NCBI GenBank assembly: GCA_016932015.1 | Contig: JAFGDQ010000103.1 | Coordinates: forward strand, 1 to 41,640 | Origin: Spirochaetota bacterium | GTDB taxonomy: Bacteria; Spirochaetota; UBA4802; JAFGDQ01 | Direction: 5' to 3' | DNA length: 41,640 bases | In this document: positions 24,978 to 34,432 of the stretch, one piece after another | How the letters are laid out: each line of letters opens with the position of its first letter | Numbering within the stretch: position 1 is the stretch's first letter | Program-made: the position numbers and the translations under genes | The notes under the pieces: model-generated | Told to the model about the DNA's origin: nothing | Databases searched by the model: none | Seen by the model: the letters and a program-made list of their open reading frames with translations, nothing else

Positions 24978-25811
24978 ATGAAGTTTAAAAACAGGATAAT
25001 ATTATTTTTTTTTATCATTACCGGCTGCGCATTACTTCCGGGATGCGGCGGGAAAAATATTTATTTATCAAGTTCTAATTATACACCTCATCCGAAAATT
25101 GTAAATCTTACCGAATACAAGAACGCAAAAATATATATAGGAGGCTTTTCCAATAATGCAGGCAATACTGACCGTTATAATTACTACGGTCCGAATTCAG
25201 ATGCAACTTATGAAACAGAAAGTCTGCTCGTGGATTACTTCTGGTATTGCTTTGTGAAAGCTTTTAAAGAAATGGGAATAAGTGTTAACGAAGATTATGA
25301 TGCTCCGCTGCTTTACCTTATGCTAAATTCCATGACAGATGAAGAGTGTACTTTTGATATTAACCTGTACAAGGGAGACGACCTTGTATTCGTGAAAGAG
25401 TTTACAGTAAAAATACCGCCAACCGATCCTGAAAGCAAAGATCTCGCAGTGCTTGAAAGAAATGCCTATAAAATGATTAATACAGCTATTGCGAAAATAC
25501 TGTATGACAATAATTTTAAGGCAAATGTCGCAACCTCCTCTTCTGCTGCAGTAAAACCCGTGAAAAAAACTGAAGGTACGCTTGTAGGCATTGTCAAAAA
25601 AATCAATGCAGGTAGTAGTGAAATAATTGTCGGCTCTGGAAAACTCGCGGACATGGTAAACATAGGTGATACTATTTACGTGGTCGACAGAGGAAAAAAA
25701 ATCAAAATGAAGGTAAAGTTCCCCATGCAGACTATTGCAACGTGTACTGTTATACCGGCTGATAAAAAAAGAATTGTTAGAATTAAGGAAGGAGATATGG
25801 TATATAAATAA
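24978..25811 (+). CDS. Envelope lipoprotein with FlgT-C/LPP20-like C-terminus
   Basis: A 277-residue protein. The signal peptide ends in two possible lipoboxes (IITGC, Cys17; LLPGC, Cys23), of which the second is followed by GGK. A CsgG/DUF4136-like segment covers about 30-175 (KIYIGGFSNNAG ... YFWYCFVKAFKEMGISVNED). A proline/alanine linker then leads to a small beta domain of about 200-277 (GTLVGIVKKINAGSSEIIVG ... IGDTIYVVD ... VRIKEGDMVYK) like the C-terminal FlgT domain. It stands in front of the TPR lipoprotein and CsgG/PEGA genes and may share their envelope complex. Function unknown. Confidence 0.7.
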   Translation: MKFKNRIILFFFIITGCALLPGCGGKNIYLSSSNYTPHPKIVNLTEYKNAKIYIGGFSNNAGNTDRYNYYGPNSDATYETESLLVDYFWYCFVKAFKEMGISVNEDYDAPLLYLMLNSMTDEECTFDINLYKGDDLVFVKEFTVKIPPTDPESKDLAVLERNAYKMINTAIAKILYDNNFKANVATSSSAAVKPVKKTEGTLVGIVKKINAGSSEIIVGSGKLADMVNIGDTIYVVDRGKKIKMKVKFPMQTIATCTVIPADKKRIVRIKEGDMVYK

Positions 25812-25949
25812 CAGATACCGGCAATTCTTTCAGCTTCTGCAAATATTTAACATTCAACTTTGACAAATTTGAATTTACAGGCCTGGATAAAATCCCAACA
25901 AATACAGGCAATGGTCGCCTTTCACGAACAAGTAAATGGAGGAACTTAA

Positions 25950-26699
25950 ATGAAATGCATACTAAATATTTTTTTTATTTCTGCATTATTGATTCAGTGT
26001 TCATCTGAGAAGAAAGAACCCCTGGAAAACACTTCGGAAGAGGAATACAAGATAACAAAAAATGCGCGTATTAATACTGAATTAAAAGAACAGCGGGACT
26101 CACTGGAAAATGCTGATTTAACCGATGTTCAGCGTGCTGAAATTTATACCAGCATATCAGAACTTAATTCTGAAAAAGGGAATGTGACGGAAGCAATTAA
26201 ATCAGCTCAGGAAGCAATCAAATTTCAGCCGAATCAGTATTCATCACGTTTTCTGCTCGGGAAGTCGCTTATAGAAGCAGCAAGATATGATGAGGCTATT
26301 GCCCAGCTTGAACAGTCCGGCAGTCTTTATGAAAAATACGCTCCCGCTCATTTTGAACTCGCAAACGCTTATTACAAAAAATATAGATACAAAGACGCGC
26401 TCAAAGAGTATCAGATTACTACACAGCTTGATAAGGGCCATTACGAAGCCTATAATAATATGGGTGTTCTTTATAGTCTGATGAAAAAGCCCGCACTTGC
26501 TGAAAAAAATTTCAGGCAGTCTGTTAAGATTAAACCGGACTTTGCCCCTGCATACAGGAACCTGGGCCTTTTATATGATTTAAAGCTTAAAAAGCCGAAA
26601 CTCGCGATCCTGAATTATGAAAAATACCTGGAGTATATGCCGAACTCGCCGCAGAGAAAGAACGTTATGTACTGGATAAAAACATTAAAGGAAAATTAG
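25950..26699 (+). CDS. TPR lipoprotein
   Basis: A 249-residue lipoprotein with lipobox LLIQC (Cys17). After a charged coiled stretch, at least four tetratricopeptide repeats follow (AEIYTSISELNSEKGNVTEA; YSSRFLLGKSLIEAARYDEA; APAHFELANAYYKKYRYKDA; YEAYNNMGVLYSLMKKPALA; a last one near PAYRNLGLLYDL). TPR lipoproteins act as periplasmic or outer-membrane scaffolds. It ends two bases before the start of the CsgG/PEGA gene, so the two are translationally coupled. A strong GGAGG precedes the ATG. Confidence 0.9.
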   Translation: MKCILNIFFISALLIQCSSEKKEPLENTSEEEYKITKNARINTELKEQRDSLENADLTDVQRAEIYTSISELNSEKGNVTEAIKSAQEAIKFQPNQYSSRFLLGKSLIEAARYDEAIAQLEQSGSLYEKYAPAHFELANAYYKKYRYKDALKEYQITTQLDKGHYEAYNNMGVLYSLMKKPALAEKNFRQSVKIKPDFAPAYRNLGLLYDLKLKKPKLAILNYEKYLEYMPNSPQRKNVMYWIKTLKEN

Positions 26700-26701
26700 A
26701 A

Positions 26702-28192
26702 ATGTACCGCAAAATATTATCCGTAATCATTATATTATGTTCAGTTGCCGCTTTCGCCAGTGCTGATGACAAAGAAATCTCCACTGCGATTCTTCCTATT
26801 GACGATTCAATCACTTCAACAGGAGAAATCGAAAAAGCAGGCAGCACTGCCACAGCTTTACTTGAAGATGCTATATCGGCAAACAGCAGATTCTTCGTAA
26901 GAAAGTCTGATGCTATAAGCGAATTCCTTAAAAGGCTTGAGCTGCTTCAGGCAGGTATTATTGACGACAAAGAATTCAAAGACGATTCGGACAAGCTCAA
27001 AGTAAATTGCCTGACAGTAGGAACACTGTCTAAATTTGAGAGCCTTTATGAAATAGATATAAGAACAGTTAATATTGACACATGGAAGATAGTACATTCA
27101 CAGGGATGCTCCAGGCAGAACATCGGCAAAGCCGTTGAGGATATCGCGTGGTATTATGACAACAAGTTTACAAAACAGTATCTTACTGAAAGGGAAAGCA
27201 CTCTTATAGACAATCCGACTGTGTCTGTTTTTATTTTCGAGGACTATGATACCAAAACGCAGAGACCCGGATACGGGGAAGCCTTTTCAGAAATTCTCAA
27301 CAGCCAGCTCGGGTCTTTCATGCTGCTGACCACTGTTGAAAGAAAATTCTCGAAATCACTGATTGACGAGAAAGCATTTCAGATGACAGGTGTTACGACT
27401 AATGATGATTCTAACAATAACTTTTCCATCAGAGACATTCAGTATAAAATTTCCGGAGACGTGAGGATTTTTGACGACCTGATCTGCATTAATTACAAAG
27501 TATTCAACACAGCGGACGGCAGGCTGATCTATATGAATTCAAATGAAATTAATTCCATGAAAGGGTTAAGAAAAACCGCATGGGAAATTTCATCCACCAT
27601 AGAAGATGTATTAAAAAACAGAATAGGCACACTGGAAATAAAGACCAAACCTGAAAACGCAATAATCACGATCAACAGCGCCCCGTTCGGAAACAGCCCC
27701 CAGACTCTGTCACTTGCAAAGGGACAGCATCTGCTGAGAGTCTCAATGGAAGGGTACAGGACTCATACTGAAACAATTACAATTGAGCCGCAGAAAATAT
27801 TATCCAGAACCATCACTCTTGAACCTGTAAAAACGCTTCAGCTTGAGAACGCTTATTCCTTTGAGAAAAAAGGAAAGTGGGATGAGGCTGTAAACGCGTA
27901 TAAAGAATTCATTGATCAGTATTATGATTCAACTGAATCCAACTTCGCCCTGTACAGACAGGGGCATGTTCAGCTTATGTATCTCAAACAGTATGACCGG
28001 GCTCTGCAGACATTTCAGACTCTGGTAAGCCGTTATCCTGAAACAATGATTCGTGCCGAAGGCTATATAGGCATAGCAAAAGCACAGAAGAAACTCGGCA
28101 ACGACGCTGAAGCAAAAAAGACGCTCGACTATTTAATCGAGAACTACGGTGAGACCAATGCCGCTGCCGAAGCACGAAAGGTCAGCTGGTAA
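26702..28192 (+). CDS. CsgG-like, PEGA and TPR periplasmic protein
   Basis: A 496-residue exported protein with signal peptide (1-21, cleavage at AFASA). A CsgG/LpoB-like region covers about 24-300: STAILPIDDSITSTGEIEKA, NCLTVGTLSKFESLYEIDI, and YGEAFSEILNSQLGSFMLLT with ISGDVRIFDDLICINYKVFN. A PEGA domain follows at about 309-376 (GTLEIKTKPENAIITINSAP, LRVSMEGYRTHTETITI). The end is a TPR/outer-membrane-assembly-like region with FIDQYYDS and YPETMIRAEGYIGIAKAQKK. It appears to be the effector of the operon with the TPR lipoprotein. Its last 11 bases overlap the convergent peptidase gene. Confidence 0.8.
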   Translation: MYRKILSVIIILCSVAAFASADDKEISTAILPIDDSITSTGEIEKAGSTATALLEDAISANSRFFVRKSDAISEFLKRLELLQAGIIDDKEFKDDSDKLKVNCLTVGTLSKFESLYEIDIRTVNIDTWKIVHSQGCSRQNIGKAVEDIAWYYDNKFTKQYLTERESTLIDNPTVSVFIFEDYDTKTQRPGYGEAFSEILNSQLGSFMLLTTVERKFSKSLIDEKAFQMTGVTTNDDSNNNFSIRDIQYKISGDVRIFDDLICINYKVFNTADGRLIYMNSNEINSMKGLRKTAWEISSTIEDVLKNRIGTLEIKTKPENAIITINSAPFGNSPQTLSLAKGQHLLRVSMEGYRTHTETITIEPQKILSRTITLEPVKTLQLENAYSFEKKGKWDEAVNAYKEFIDQYYDSTESNFALYRQGHVQLMYLKQYDRALQTFQTLVSRYPETMIRAEGYIGIAKAQKKLGNDAEAKKTLDYLIENYGETNAAAEARKVSW

Positions 28193-29408
28193 CAGCCGCA
28201 GATTCTGAAATATAATTAATTTCTTCAGGATATGTGTTGATTTTTTCCACACCCGTTTCAGTAAGAACGAAAGTATTTTCAATACCTACAGCTCCTTGCT
28301 CAAAAACGAACTTCGGTTCCAGCGCGAATGTCATTCCTGGCTGAAGTACCAGATCAAATCCTTTTGCGAAAATCGGCATCTCGTCCATTTCAAGGCCAAC
28401 GCCGTGCCCGAGAAATTTAACTCTTTCATTGCCGAATCCCATAAAATTATTCAAAAGGCCTTCTTCCGCTGCTATCTTCTCTGAAAGGGCCCATATATCT
28501 GAACATACTGCTCCGGGTTTGAGCTGTTTCATGACCTCTTCCTGTATCAGAAGAGCGGTTTTATGTCCATGCATAAGCGTGTCATCAAGTACGCTTTCTC
28601 CGAGAACGAAAATGCGTTCAGCATCCGCAGTGTACCCGTTGACCACGCAGGTATAATCTATATAAACAGGTTCCCCGCTAATTATTTTTTTCCAGCCTGC
28701 ACCGTGGGGGTTATTCGCAGGGGATAAACCGCTGCCTCCCACAGGGCCGTCAAAGTACGTCGGTACAAAACCGGTTGATCCTGAAACTACGTTGCCCATG
28801 GCAAAATCCTGATTAAAAGCTCTCATCTTGCTTCCGCCTCCGTAACCGTTGCGCCTCATGTATCCTTCAAAAAAAGAGGCCAGTTCAACTTCAGTCATTC
28901 CCTCTTTAATAATCTCCGGTACATAAGCAAAAGCGTTGTCAATAACACAGCATGAATTACGGAGTAAATCGATCTCCCACTTGCTTTTTATCATTCTCAC
29001 TTTTTTCATGAGAGAACTTCCATCTTCAATCCGGATGCCCGGAAATGCTTTCTTCTGATACATCAGCATTGTATTGTAAGGAATAACATCAAGCTCTAAC
29101 CCTATGGAATTTACTTTGAAACCTGTATGCTCCTCTATTGACGGCAGGATTGCCTTCAGGCTGTTCATCTCAATTATATTATCAAGCGGAGACTCATCAC
29201 ATGCCCGGGAATAACTTTTTCTGACCATGAGAAGAGGCTCCCCTTCCACAGGTATAAATAAATGCCCGCTTTGCGATGTGCCGGAAAAATAAAACATATT
29301 TATATGATGGATAACAAGAATTCCATCCAGATTATTTTCCCGTATCAAAGACTGGACAGGCCGGATTCTATCTGATATTTCTTCGCGTGGAGTTTTGACT
29401 GATTGCAT
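28182..29408 (-). CDS. M24-family metallopeptidase (Xaa-Pro aminopeptidase-like)
   Basis: Dinuclear-metal peptidase of 408 residues with an N-terminal creatinase-type domain (about 15-155) and the pita-bread catalytic domain. All five metal ligands are visible: Asp in YIDYTC, Asp in TADAER, His in GHGVGLEMDEMP, Glu in FALEPKF and Glu in GIENTFVLTE. It would remove N-terminal residues before proline or act on a related substrate such as a creatine-type compound. The gene is divergent from the MmgE/PrpD gene across 542 bases and overlaps the CsgG/PEGA gene end to end by 11 bases. Confidence 0.9.
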   Translation of the reverse strand: MQSVKTPREEISDRIRPVQSLIRENNLDGILVIHHINMFYFSGTSQSGHLFIPVEGEPLLMVRKSYSRACDESPLDNIIEMNSLKAILPSIEEHTGFKVNSIGLELDVIPYNTMLMYQKKAFPGIRIEDGSSLMKKVRMIKSKWEIDLLRNSCCVIDNAFAYVPEIIKEGMTEVELASFFEGYMRRNGYGGGSKMRAFNQDFAMGNVVSGSTGFVPTYFDGPVGGSGLSPANNPHGAGWKKIISGEPVYIDYTCVVNGYTADAERIFVLGESVLDDTLMHGHKTALLIQEEVMKQLKPGAVCSDIWALSEKIAAEEGLLNNFMGFGNERVKFLGHGVGLEMDEMPIFAKGFDLVLQPGMTFALEPKFVFEQGAVGIENTFVLTETGVEKINTYPEEINYISESAAVTS

Positions 29409-29950
29409 TGTAATTCCTTTTATTAGTTTAAAATTTTAGCTATATATGCTATAGCTGTTTTTCGATGGTAATTTCAGAAAATACATTTCTGTTAGTCAAA
29501 TGAATTTTTTCTGTTTTTTAATCTGATAAATACAAATATTATAGAAGTTATTCCTTTTACCGGTATTTTACTTATCATTAAGTAAATTATACACCGAAAA
29601 TTATTTCACTTATCGCAATACCAACGCCGGGCTATGCCCGAATATTTTACAATAAATGCTGTTTTTATCTGTTTTCGAAGTTTTAAAGAAAACATTATTT
29701 ACTTCAGTAAAGCTCCATCTTCTTGCTGCAACTGCTTTAAAAGGACTTTTTTAGAGACATCCTCAAAAATTCAATTGACGATTTTCCAATATTCCAGACA
29801 TTCATAAATGTTCACTCTTTCAGGATCTGTATTATTACTTTATGAAAGCTTCAGTATTAATTTCGCCTTACATAATTCAGCCGAAACAGATTATTTTTTT
29901 TAGTCATATTACAGGAACTGCATACGATTAAATAACAGGAGGTAAACAAA
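29409..29950. other. Divergent regulatory region without genes
   Basis: A 542-base AT-rich spacer between the peptidase and MmgE/PrpD genes. It contains several small palindromes: AGCTATA/TATAGCT (29438-29444, 29450-29456) 30 bases before the peptidase start, TTTACTT/AAGTAAA (29567-29573, 29580-29586), and CGGGC/GCCCG near 29632-29644. Any could be an operator. I see no gene and no recognised riboswitch. Confidence 0.45.
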
Positions 29951-31339
29951 GTGGATGCCAGTAATTTATTTGCCAGAAACTTTTTAAACGTAAAATATGA
30001 AGACCTTCCCCAGAAGGTTGTTGATGAAACAAAAAAACAGGTACTTGACCTTATTGCCGTAGCAGTAGGCGGATACGGGCAGGCAGGAGCCAAAGAAGTA
30101 AGGGAGATGACTCTGGAATGGGGCGGAGCAGAGCAGGCAACTATTTTCATCAGCGGAAAGAAAGTGCCGGCGCCTAATGCGGCACAGGTTAACGCTAGCA
30201 TGGCTCATTCACTTGACTTTGACGATGTTCACGAGGCAGCTATAATGCACCCCGGTGTTGTTACGATACCTACCGCTCTAGTAGTAGCAGAACTTGCGGG
30301 CAGGCTTTCAGGAAAGGAGTTCATTCAGGCGATCGCAGTAGGCGGAGACATGATCAGCAGAATGGGGTTAGCCACACGTCCGGGAGATGAGGACGTTCAC
30401 AAGTACGGCTGGCATTTCACAACACTTAACGGTTTCATGACATCAGCAGCTGTTGCCGGTAAAATTCTCGGACTTAGCGAGGAAAAAATGATCAGCGCGA
30501 TTGGTATAGGATACCATCAGTCGTGCGGAAACGGCCAGGTAGTTAAAGACGGTGTTCTTACAAAGCGTCTCGGCCCGGGCTTTGCTGTTAAAGGCGGAAT
30601 TACAGGAGCAATTCTCGCTCAGAAAGGCGTTACCGGCGCGATAAACAGCATGGAAGGTGTTGCAGGATATTACAAAGTTTATCACGGAAACAGCTATTCA
30701 AGAGACATTCTTGTCGGAGAACTCGGAACTCGTTTTGAAAGCGCTAATATTTCAATCAAGCCTTATCCTTGCTGCCGCGGGACTCATCCGACAATTGACG
30801 CAACAATGATACTTGTACAGGAAAATGACATCGCTCCTGATAAAGTTGAGAGCATCAGGATCTGGTGCGGAGAGGGAACACTCGGACTTCTCGGACTGCC
30901 GCTTGAAGTCAAAGCAAAACCTCGCAACTTTGTAGACAGCCAGTTCAGCCTCGCATGGGGATGCGCTACAGCTATTGCCAAAAAACGCGTTACACCTTCA
31001 AACTTTACGGAGCAGGCTATAAAGGATGCTGATATTCTGGCTGTTGCCGCAAAAATAACTGTTGAGAATGATCCGAAGTACAATAAAGGCGGACTTGAGC
31101 CGGCAAAAGTTGAAATCAAAATGAAAGACGGCGCGACATATACAAAAGAAATGTTAACCGCTACCGGTTCACCTGAAAAACCGGCTACATTTGACGAATG
31201 TGTTGCCAAATTCCGGGGATGTGCAGAATTTTCAACAAGCCCGATGCCTGAAGACAACGCAGACAAAATCATAGCTGCTGTAAAAGACCTTGATAAGATG
31301 GAAGATATTAAAGATCTGATTAAACTATTAGTCTGGTAA
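29951..31339 (+). CDS. MmgE/PrpD family protein
   Basis: A 462-residue protein of the MmgE/PrpD (2-methylcitrate dehydratase-like) superfamily, with an all-helical first domain and a second alpha/beta domain. Family marks are LDLIAVAVGGYGQAGAKEV, NAAQVNASMAHSLDFDDVHE, HPGVVTIPTALVVAELAG, HFTTLNGFMTSAAVAGKILG and SIKPYPCCRGTHPTIDA. Members dehydrate 2-methylcitrate, isomerise aconitate or itaconate-type acids, or process other tricarboxylates. It has a GTG start after AGGAGG. The zinc dehydrogenase gene follows after 80 bases. No methylcitrate synthase or lyase is present, so the methylcitrate cycle role is not supported here. Confidence 0.9.
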   Translation: MDASNLFARNFLNVKYEDLPQKVVDETKKQVLDLIAVAVGGYGQAGAKEVREMTLEWGGAEQATIFISGKKVPAPNAAQVNASMAHSLDFDDVHEAAIMHPGVVTIPTALVVAELAGRLSGKEFIQAIAVGGDMISRMGLATRPGDEDVHKYGWHFTTLNGFMTSAAVAGKILGLSEEKMISAIGIGYHQSCGNGQVVKDGVLTKRLGPGFAVKGGITGAILAQKGVTGAINSMEGVAGYYKVYHGNSYSRDILVGELGTRFESANISIKPYPCCRGTHPTIDATMILVQENDIAPDKVESIRIWCGEGTLGLLGLPLEVKAKPRNFVDSQFSLAWGCATAIAKKRVTPSNFTEQAIKDADILAVAAKITVENDPKYNKGGLEPAKVEIKMKDGATYTKEMLTATGSPEKPATFDECVAKFRGCAEFSTSPMPEDNADKIIAAVKDLDKMEDIKDLIKLLVW

Positions 31340-31419
31340 TAAAATCTTTACGCAGGAGGGATTGCCACTGCGGAATAATAAAACTTTTAATAAATTATAA
31401 TATAAAGAGGAAAATAACT

Positions 31420-32544
31420 ATGGGTGAAAGACCAAAAACCAGTAAAGCTGCCGTTCTTGTTGAGTACGGCAAACCTGACGTAATGATGGACATAAAGATT
31501 CCTGAAATGCGCCCGAACTGTATTTTAGTAAAAGTTAAATTAGCAGGTATATGCGGAACAGACGTACACCAGAACCACGGAACACTCAGCATAAAGCCTC
31601 CGCTGCCTAATCTTCAGGGTCATGAGACTCTTGGAGAGATAATTGAGCTTGGCGAAGGCCGCGTGCAGGACATTGCGGGTCGTCCGCTTAAAGAGGGAGA
31701 CAGAATCATGTGGGCTCATCCTTTCTGCGGCGAGTGCTTTTTCTGCAAAGTTGAGCGTAAGCCGTACATGTGCCTCAAATCGGGAAAAGGCTACGGATTT
31801 TCAGACCCCGAACTGCTTCGCGGAGGATTCTCCGAATATGTATTCGTAAACGAGGAAACGGAAGTTGTACGCGTACCCGACAGCATTAAAGACGAAGAAG
31901 CTCTCGGAGTAGGATGCGCTTTCAGAACTGTCGTAAGCGGATTTGAAAGATTAAAACGACACGCTCCAATAGGCATTGCTGATACTGTTGTTGTTCAGGG
32001 AGCAGGTCCGATAGGACTTTACGCAACTCTGCTTGCCGCTCATTCAGGTGCAGGTAAAGTTATTGTTGTGGGTGCCCCCGCGGGACGTCTTGAGCTCGCA
32101 AAAGAATGGGGCGCTACTCATACCATAAATATTGATGAAGTAAAAAATCACGAAGACCGTGTAAAAACAGTCATGGAACTGACAGCCGGGCTTGGTGCGG
32201 AAGTCTGTATTGAAGCAGCCGGCATTCCTGCAGCATTCGTTGAAGGCTTTGACTTTCTGCGCAAGGACAGCGTTTATCTTGTAATGGGACAGACTTCTAC
32301 AAAAACAGTAGAGTTCATGCCTAACAAAATTCTGCAGAAACAGGCTTGCATTATAGGCAGCGGAAGCGCAGACGCACGCCACTTCTATCTTGCTCTCAAG
32401 TTCATTGAAAATACACGCGATAAAATTGATTATTCCAAAATGATTTCATCAACTTATGATCTTGAAGATATCAATGTGGCTCTTGACAATATGGCAAAGG
32501 GAGCTGACATTAAAGCGGTTATTGACAACAGAAACCGTAAATAA
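31420..32544 (+). CDS. Zinc-dependent medium-chain dehydrogenase
   Basis: A 374-residue MDR-family oxidoreductase. Catalytic zinc ligands are the Cys in AGICGTD and the His/Glu in GHETLGE. The structural zinc lobe has its four cysteines (CGECFFCKVERKPYMC). The Rossmann motif is QGAGPIGLYAT, and GAPAGRLELA gives the second strand without the Asp typical for NAD, so NADP use is possible. It resembles threonine/sorbitol/phosphonate-type alcohol dehydrogenases but the substrate is open. It is co-transcribed with the MmgE/PrpD gene and ends at a strong terminator. Both genes use noticeably more CGC/CGT arginine codons than their neighbours. Confidence 0.9.
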   Translation: MGERPKTSKAAVLVEYGKPDVMMDIKIPEMRPNCILVKVKLAGICGTDVHQNHGTLSIKPPLPNLQGHETLGEIIELGEGRVQDIAGRPLKEGDRIMWAHPFCGECFFCKVERKPYMCLKSGKGYGFSDPELLRGGFSEYVFVNEETEVVRVPDSIKDEEALGVGCAFRTVVSGFERLKRHAPIGIADTVVVQGAGPIGLYATLLAAHSGAGKVIVVGAPAGRLELAKEWGATHTINIDEVKNHEDRVKTVMELTAGLGAEVCIEAAGIPAAFVEGFDFLRKDSVYLVMGQTSTKTVEFMPNKILQKQACIIGSGSADARHFYLALKFIENTRDKIDYSKMISSTYDLEDINVALDNMAKGADIKAVIDNRNRK

Positions 32545-32568
32545 AATTTTGTTTATAAATTATTCCGG

Positions 32569-32616
32569 GACGGCAGTGATTTCATCAAAAAGCACTGCCG
32601 TCAGCTGGATTTTTTT
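32569..32616 (+). terminator. Intrinsic terminator of the MmgE-dehydrogenase operon
   Basis: GACGGCAGTG (32569-32578) and CACTGCCGTC (32593-32602) form a perfect 10-bp stem; a run of seven T at 32610-32616 follows, interrupted by AGCTGGA. It lies 25 bases after the dehydrogenase stop. The remaining bases up to 32854 hold nothing recognised. Confidence 0.85.
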
Positions 32617-32854
32617 ATTTTTTTTACGCAGCTGAATATCCATTTCTTTTACCGGGGTTCATCCGTCTGATTTTTCCCCGGACCCGGCCCGCACCTGTAC
32701 AAACTGAATTATACATACTGTTTCAGGTAAATAATAATCTTTGAATCCTGATTACGCGTATTAATAATATTCCGGCAGGCCAATCTCCTCAATTCGGGGT
32801 GGGATTCTTATAAGCGACAGTTATCACCTGCGGCAACAATATGAGTTTATTTTT

Positions 32855-33670
32855 TTATTGCTGTTCAAGAGCAGGATCATACAGAACATACTGCCCTTTA
32901 CCTGAATGTTTAGCCTGATACATTGCAAGATCAGCCTTTTTTAGTAATGAATCAACATCATCCTCATTCGGGATACTTAGTGCCAATCCGATGCTTCCAC
33001 TGATCTTAACTTCAATTTCCCCAAGTTTTACCGGAGAGTGAAAATTTATGACAAAACGGTCAATCAAAGGAATAATCTGCTCAAAATCAATTACGTTATC
33101 TATCATAATTGTAAACTCATCACCGCCCAGCCGTGCGGCAAGATCATCAGTCCTCAAATAGCGCCGTATTCTTTCAGCAACAGCGCATAATGTTGAATCT
33201 CCTACAGCGTGTCCGTAAGTATCATTTACATATTTAAAATCATCAAGATCAAAATAAATAATCCCAACCGACCTGTTTATTTCATTTGCGCTTATAAGAG
33301 AAAAACGGACACGGTCCCTGAAATATGAGCGGTTTGCCAGCCCAGTAAGAGGATCCCTGAACGCAAGTTCCGTAAGATTCAGCTCAATCATCTTGCGCTC
33401 CGTCACATCATGAAAAGTGGAAACAATACCTTCTACAGAAGGATCATTCAGAAGATTGGTGAGAATAACGTCAAAATACCGCCAGGCATCGGCTTCGTCA
33501 GTTCGCATTCGTATGATTCTGCTGATATTTTTCCCCGGATTTTCCAGTACGTCCTTTAATAAATCCGCCGCAGTTTTTCGGTCGTCAGAATGTACCCGGT
33601 CAATAATCGCAGATATAATATCAAAACTTCCAGAATTTTTTAAAACAGGAGGGTTAGTATAATCATAAAA
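32855..33670 (-). pseudogene. PAS-GGDEF diguanylate cyclase, 5'-truncated
   Basis: Makes cyclic di-GMP if active. The GGDEF domain is complete: LTGLANR, DLDDFKYVNDTYGHAVGD, active site RLGGDEF and the RxxD inhibitory site (RTDD) five residues before it. Upstream the frame continues through a PAS domain's second half (DRVHSDDRKTAADLLK ... EGIVSTFHDVTERK) to an in-frame TAA at 33671-33673, with no ATG, GTG or TTG before MRTDEADAW, which lies in the middle of the PAS fold. So the sensory N-terminus is lost, or translation starts at the internal ATG (33508) giving 217 residues. Probably a remnant. Confidence 0.75.
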
Positions 33671-33725
33671 TTATCAAACAGCGAAGTTTAATGTCTTTGC
33701 TGAAATCCGTTATTACTGAATACAT

Positions 33726-33753
33726 ACGGGTATAAATAAAAAAGCATACCCGT
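33726..33753 (-). terminator. Possible terminator between the Usp and PAS-GGDEF genes
   Basis: ACGGGTAT (33726-33733) pairs with ATACCCGT (33746-33753); outer bases extend the stem in part. The Ts lie in the loop rather than after the stem, so it is a weak intrinsic terminator for the Usp gene on the minus strand. Confidence 0.4.
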
Positions 33754-33765
33754 CCGTATAACATA

Positions 33766-34272
33766 CTAAAAATCGTATTCCGTTATTTCGGCTTCATTTT
33801 CCGGCAGAGGAACTACCAGCAGCGGAATATTGGTTCTGTGCAGAACTCTCTCAGCGACACTTCCGAGAAGGGTCTGTTTGATAATTCCCTTTCCGTGAGT
33901 GCCGAGAACAATAAGATCGCACTTTATTTTTTTTGCCTTTTCAATTATTTCACTGGCAGGATATCCCTCGTGTACATCAATGGATTCCACTTTCAGAGTA
34001 CATTCAGGATCACCTGAAATAACGCTTTCACAGAAAGAATTTAACTTGCTGTTTAATTCAGCAGCAATTTTTTTTACTTCATTCCTGAAATCAAAATCAG
34101 GGTATTGAAGTTCAAGATAAGGTTTAACTCCGGACGGCATGGGTTCAACAATATGCAGTATATGTATTTGTGCAGAATATTTCTCAGCCAGGTCCATAGC
34201 GTACAGAAAAGCCTGAGCTGAATTTTTAGACAGATCCGTGGCATAAAGTATTTTACCGATTTCTGGTTTCAT
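33766..34272 (-). CDS. Universal stress protein (UspA family)
   Basis: A 168-residue Usp domain. The first strand and loop IGKILYATDLSKNSAQAFLY and the nucleotide-binding end GTHGKGIIKQTLLGSVAERV match ATP-binding UspA proteins closely (G-x2-G-x9-GS). A helical insertion in the middle (LNSKLNSFCESVISG) makes it longer than the Usp at 19.7 kb. Upstream on the minus strand there is a TTGACT and a TATAAA, spaced 19 bases, which may be its promoter. Confidence 0.93.
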   Translation of the reverse strand: MKPEIGKILYATDLSKNSAQAFLYAMDLAEKYSAQIHILHIVEPMPSGVKPYLELQYPDFDFRNEVKKIAAELNSKLNSFCESVISGDPECTLKVESIDVHEGYPASEIIEKAKKIKCDLIVLGTHGKGIIKQTLLGSVAERVLHRTNIPLLVVPLPENEAEITEYDF

Positions 34273-34397
34273 AGGCTCTCTCCTAAAACTTTTTATTATT
34301 ATTTATACAACACGTTTATTTTAATCAGTCAACAATAAATAACAGATATAATTCATTATTATTCCCCTGGTTACGAAAAGTCATTCCTTTATTTCGT

Positions 34398-34432
34398 TAT
34401 GACAGAATGCCTAATATGATAAATCTGTCATA
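34398..34432. repeat. Inverted repeat upstream of the amidohydrolase gene
   Basis: TATGACAGA (34398-34406) and TCTGTCATA (34424-34432) are a perfect 9-bp inverted repeat; an alternative overlapping pair TAATATGA/TCATATTA shares the right arm. It lies in the 332-base divergent spacer between the Usp and amidohydrolase genes and could be an operator. Nothing else was seen in the spacer. Confidence 0.4.
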
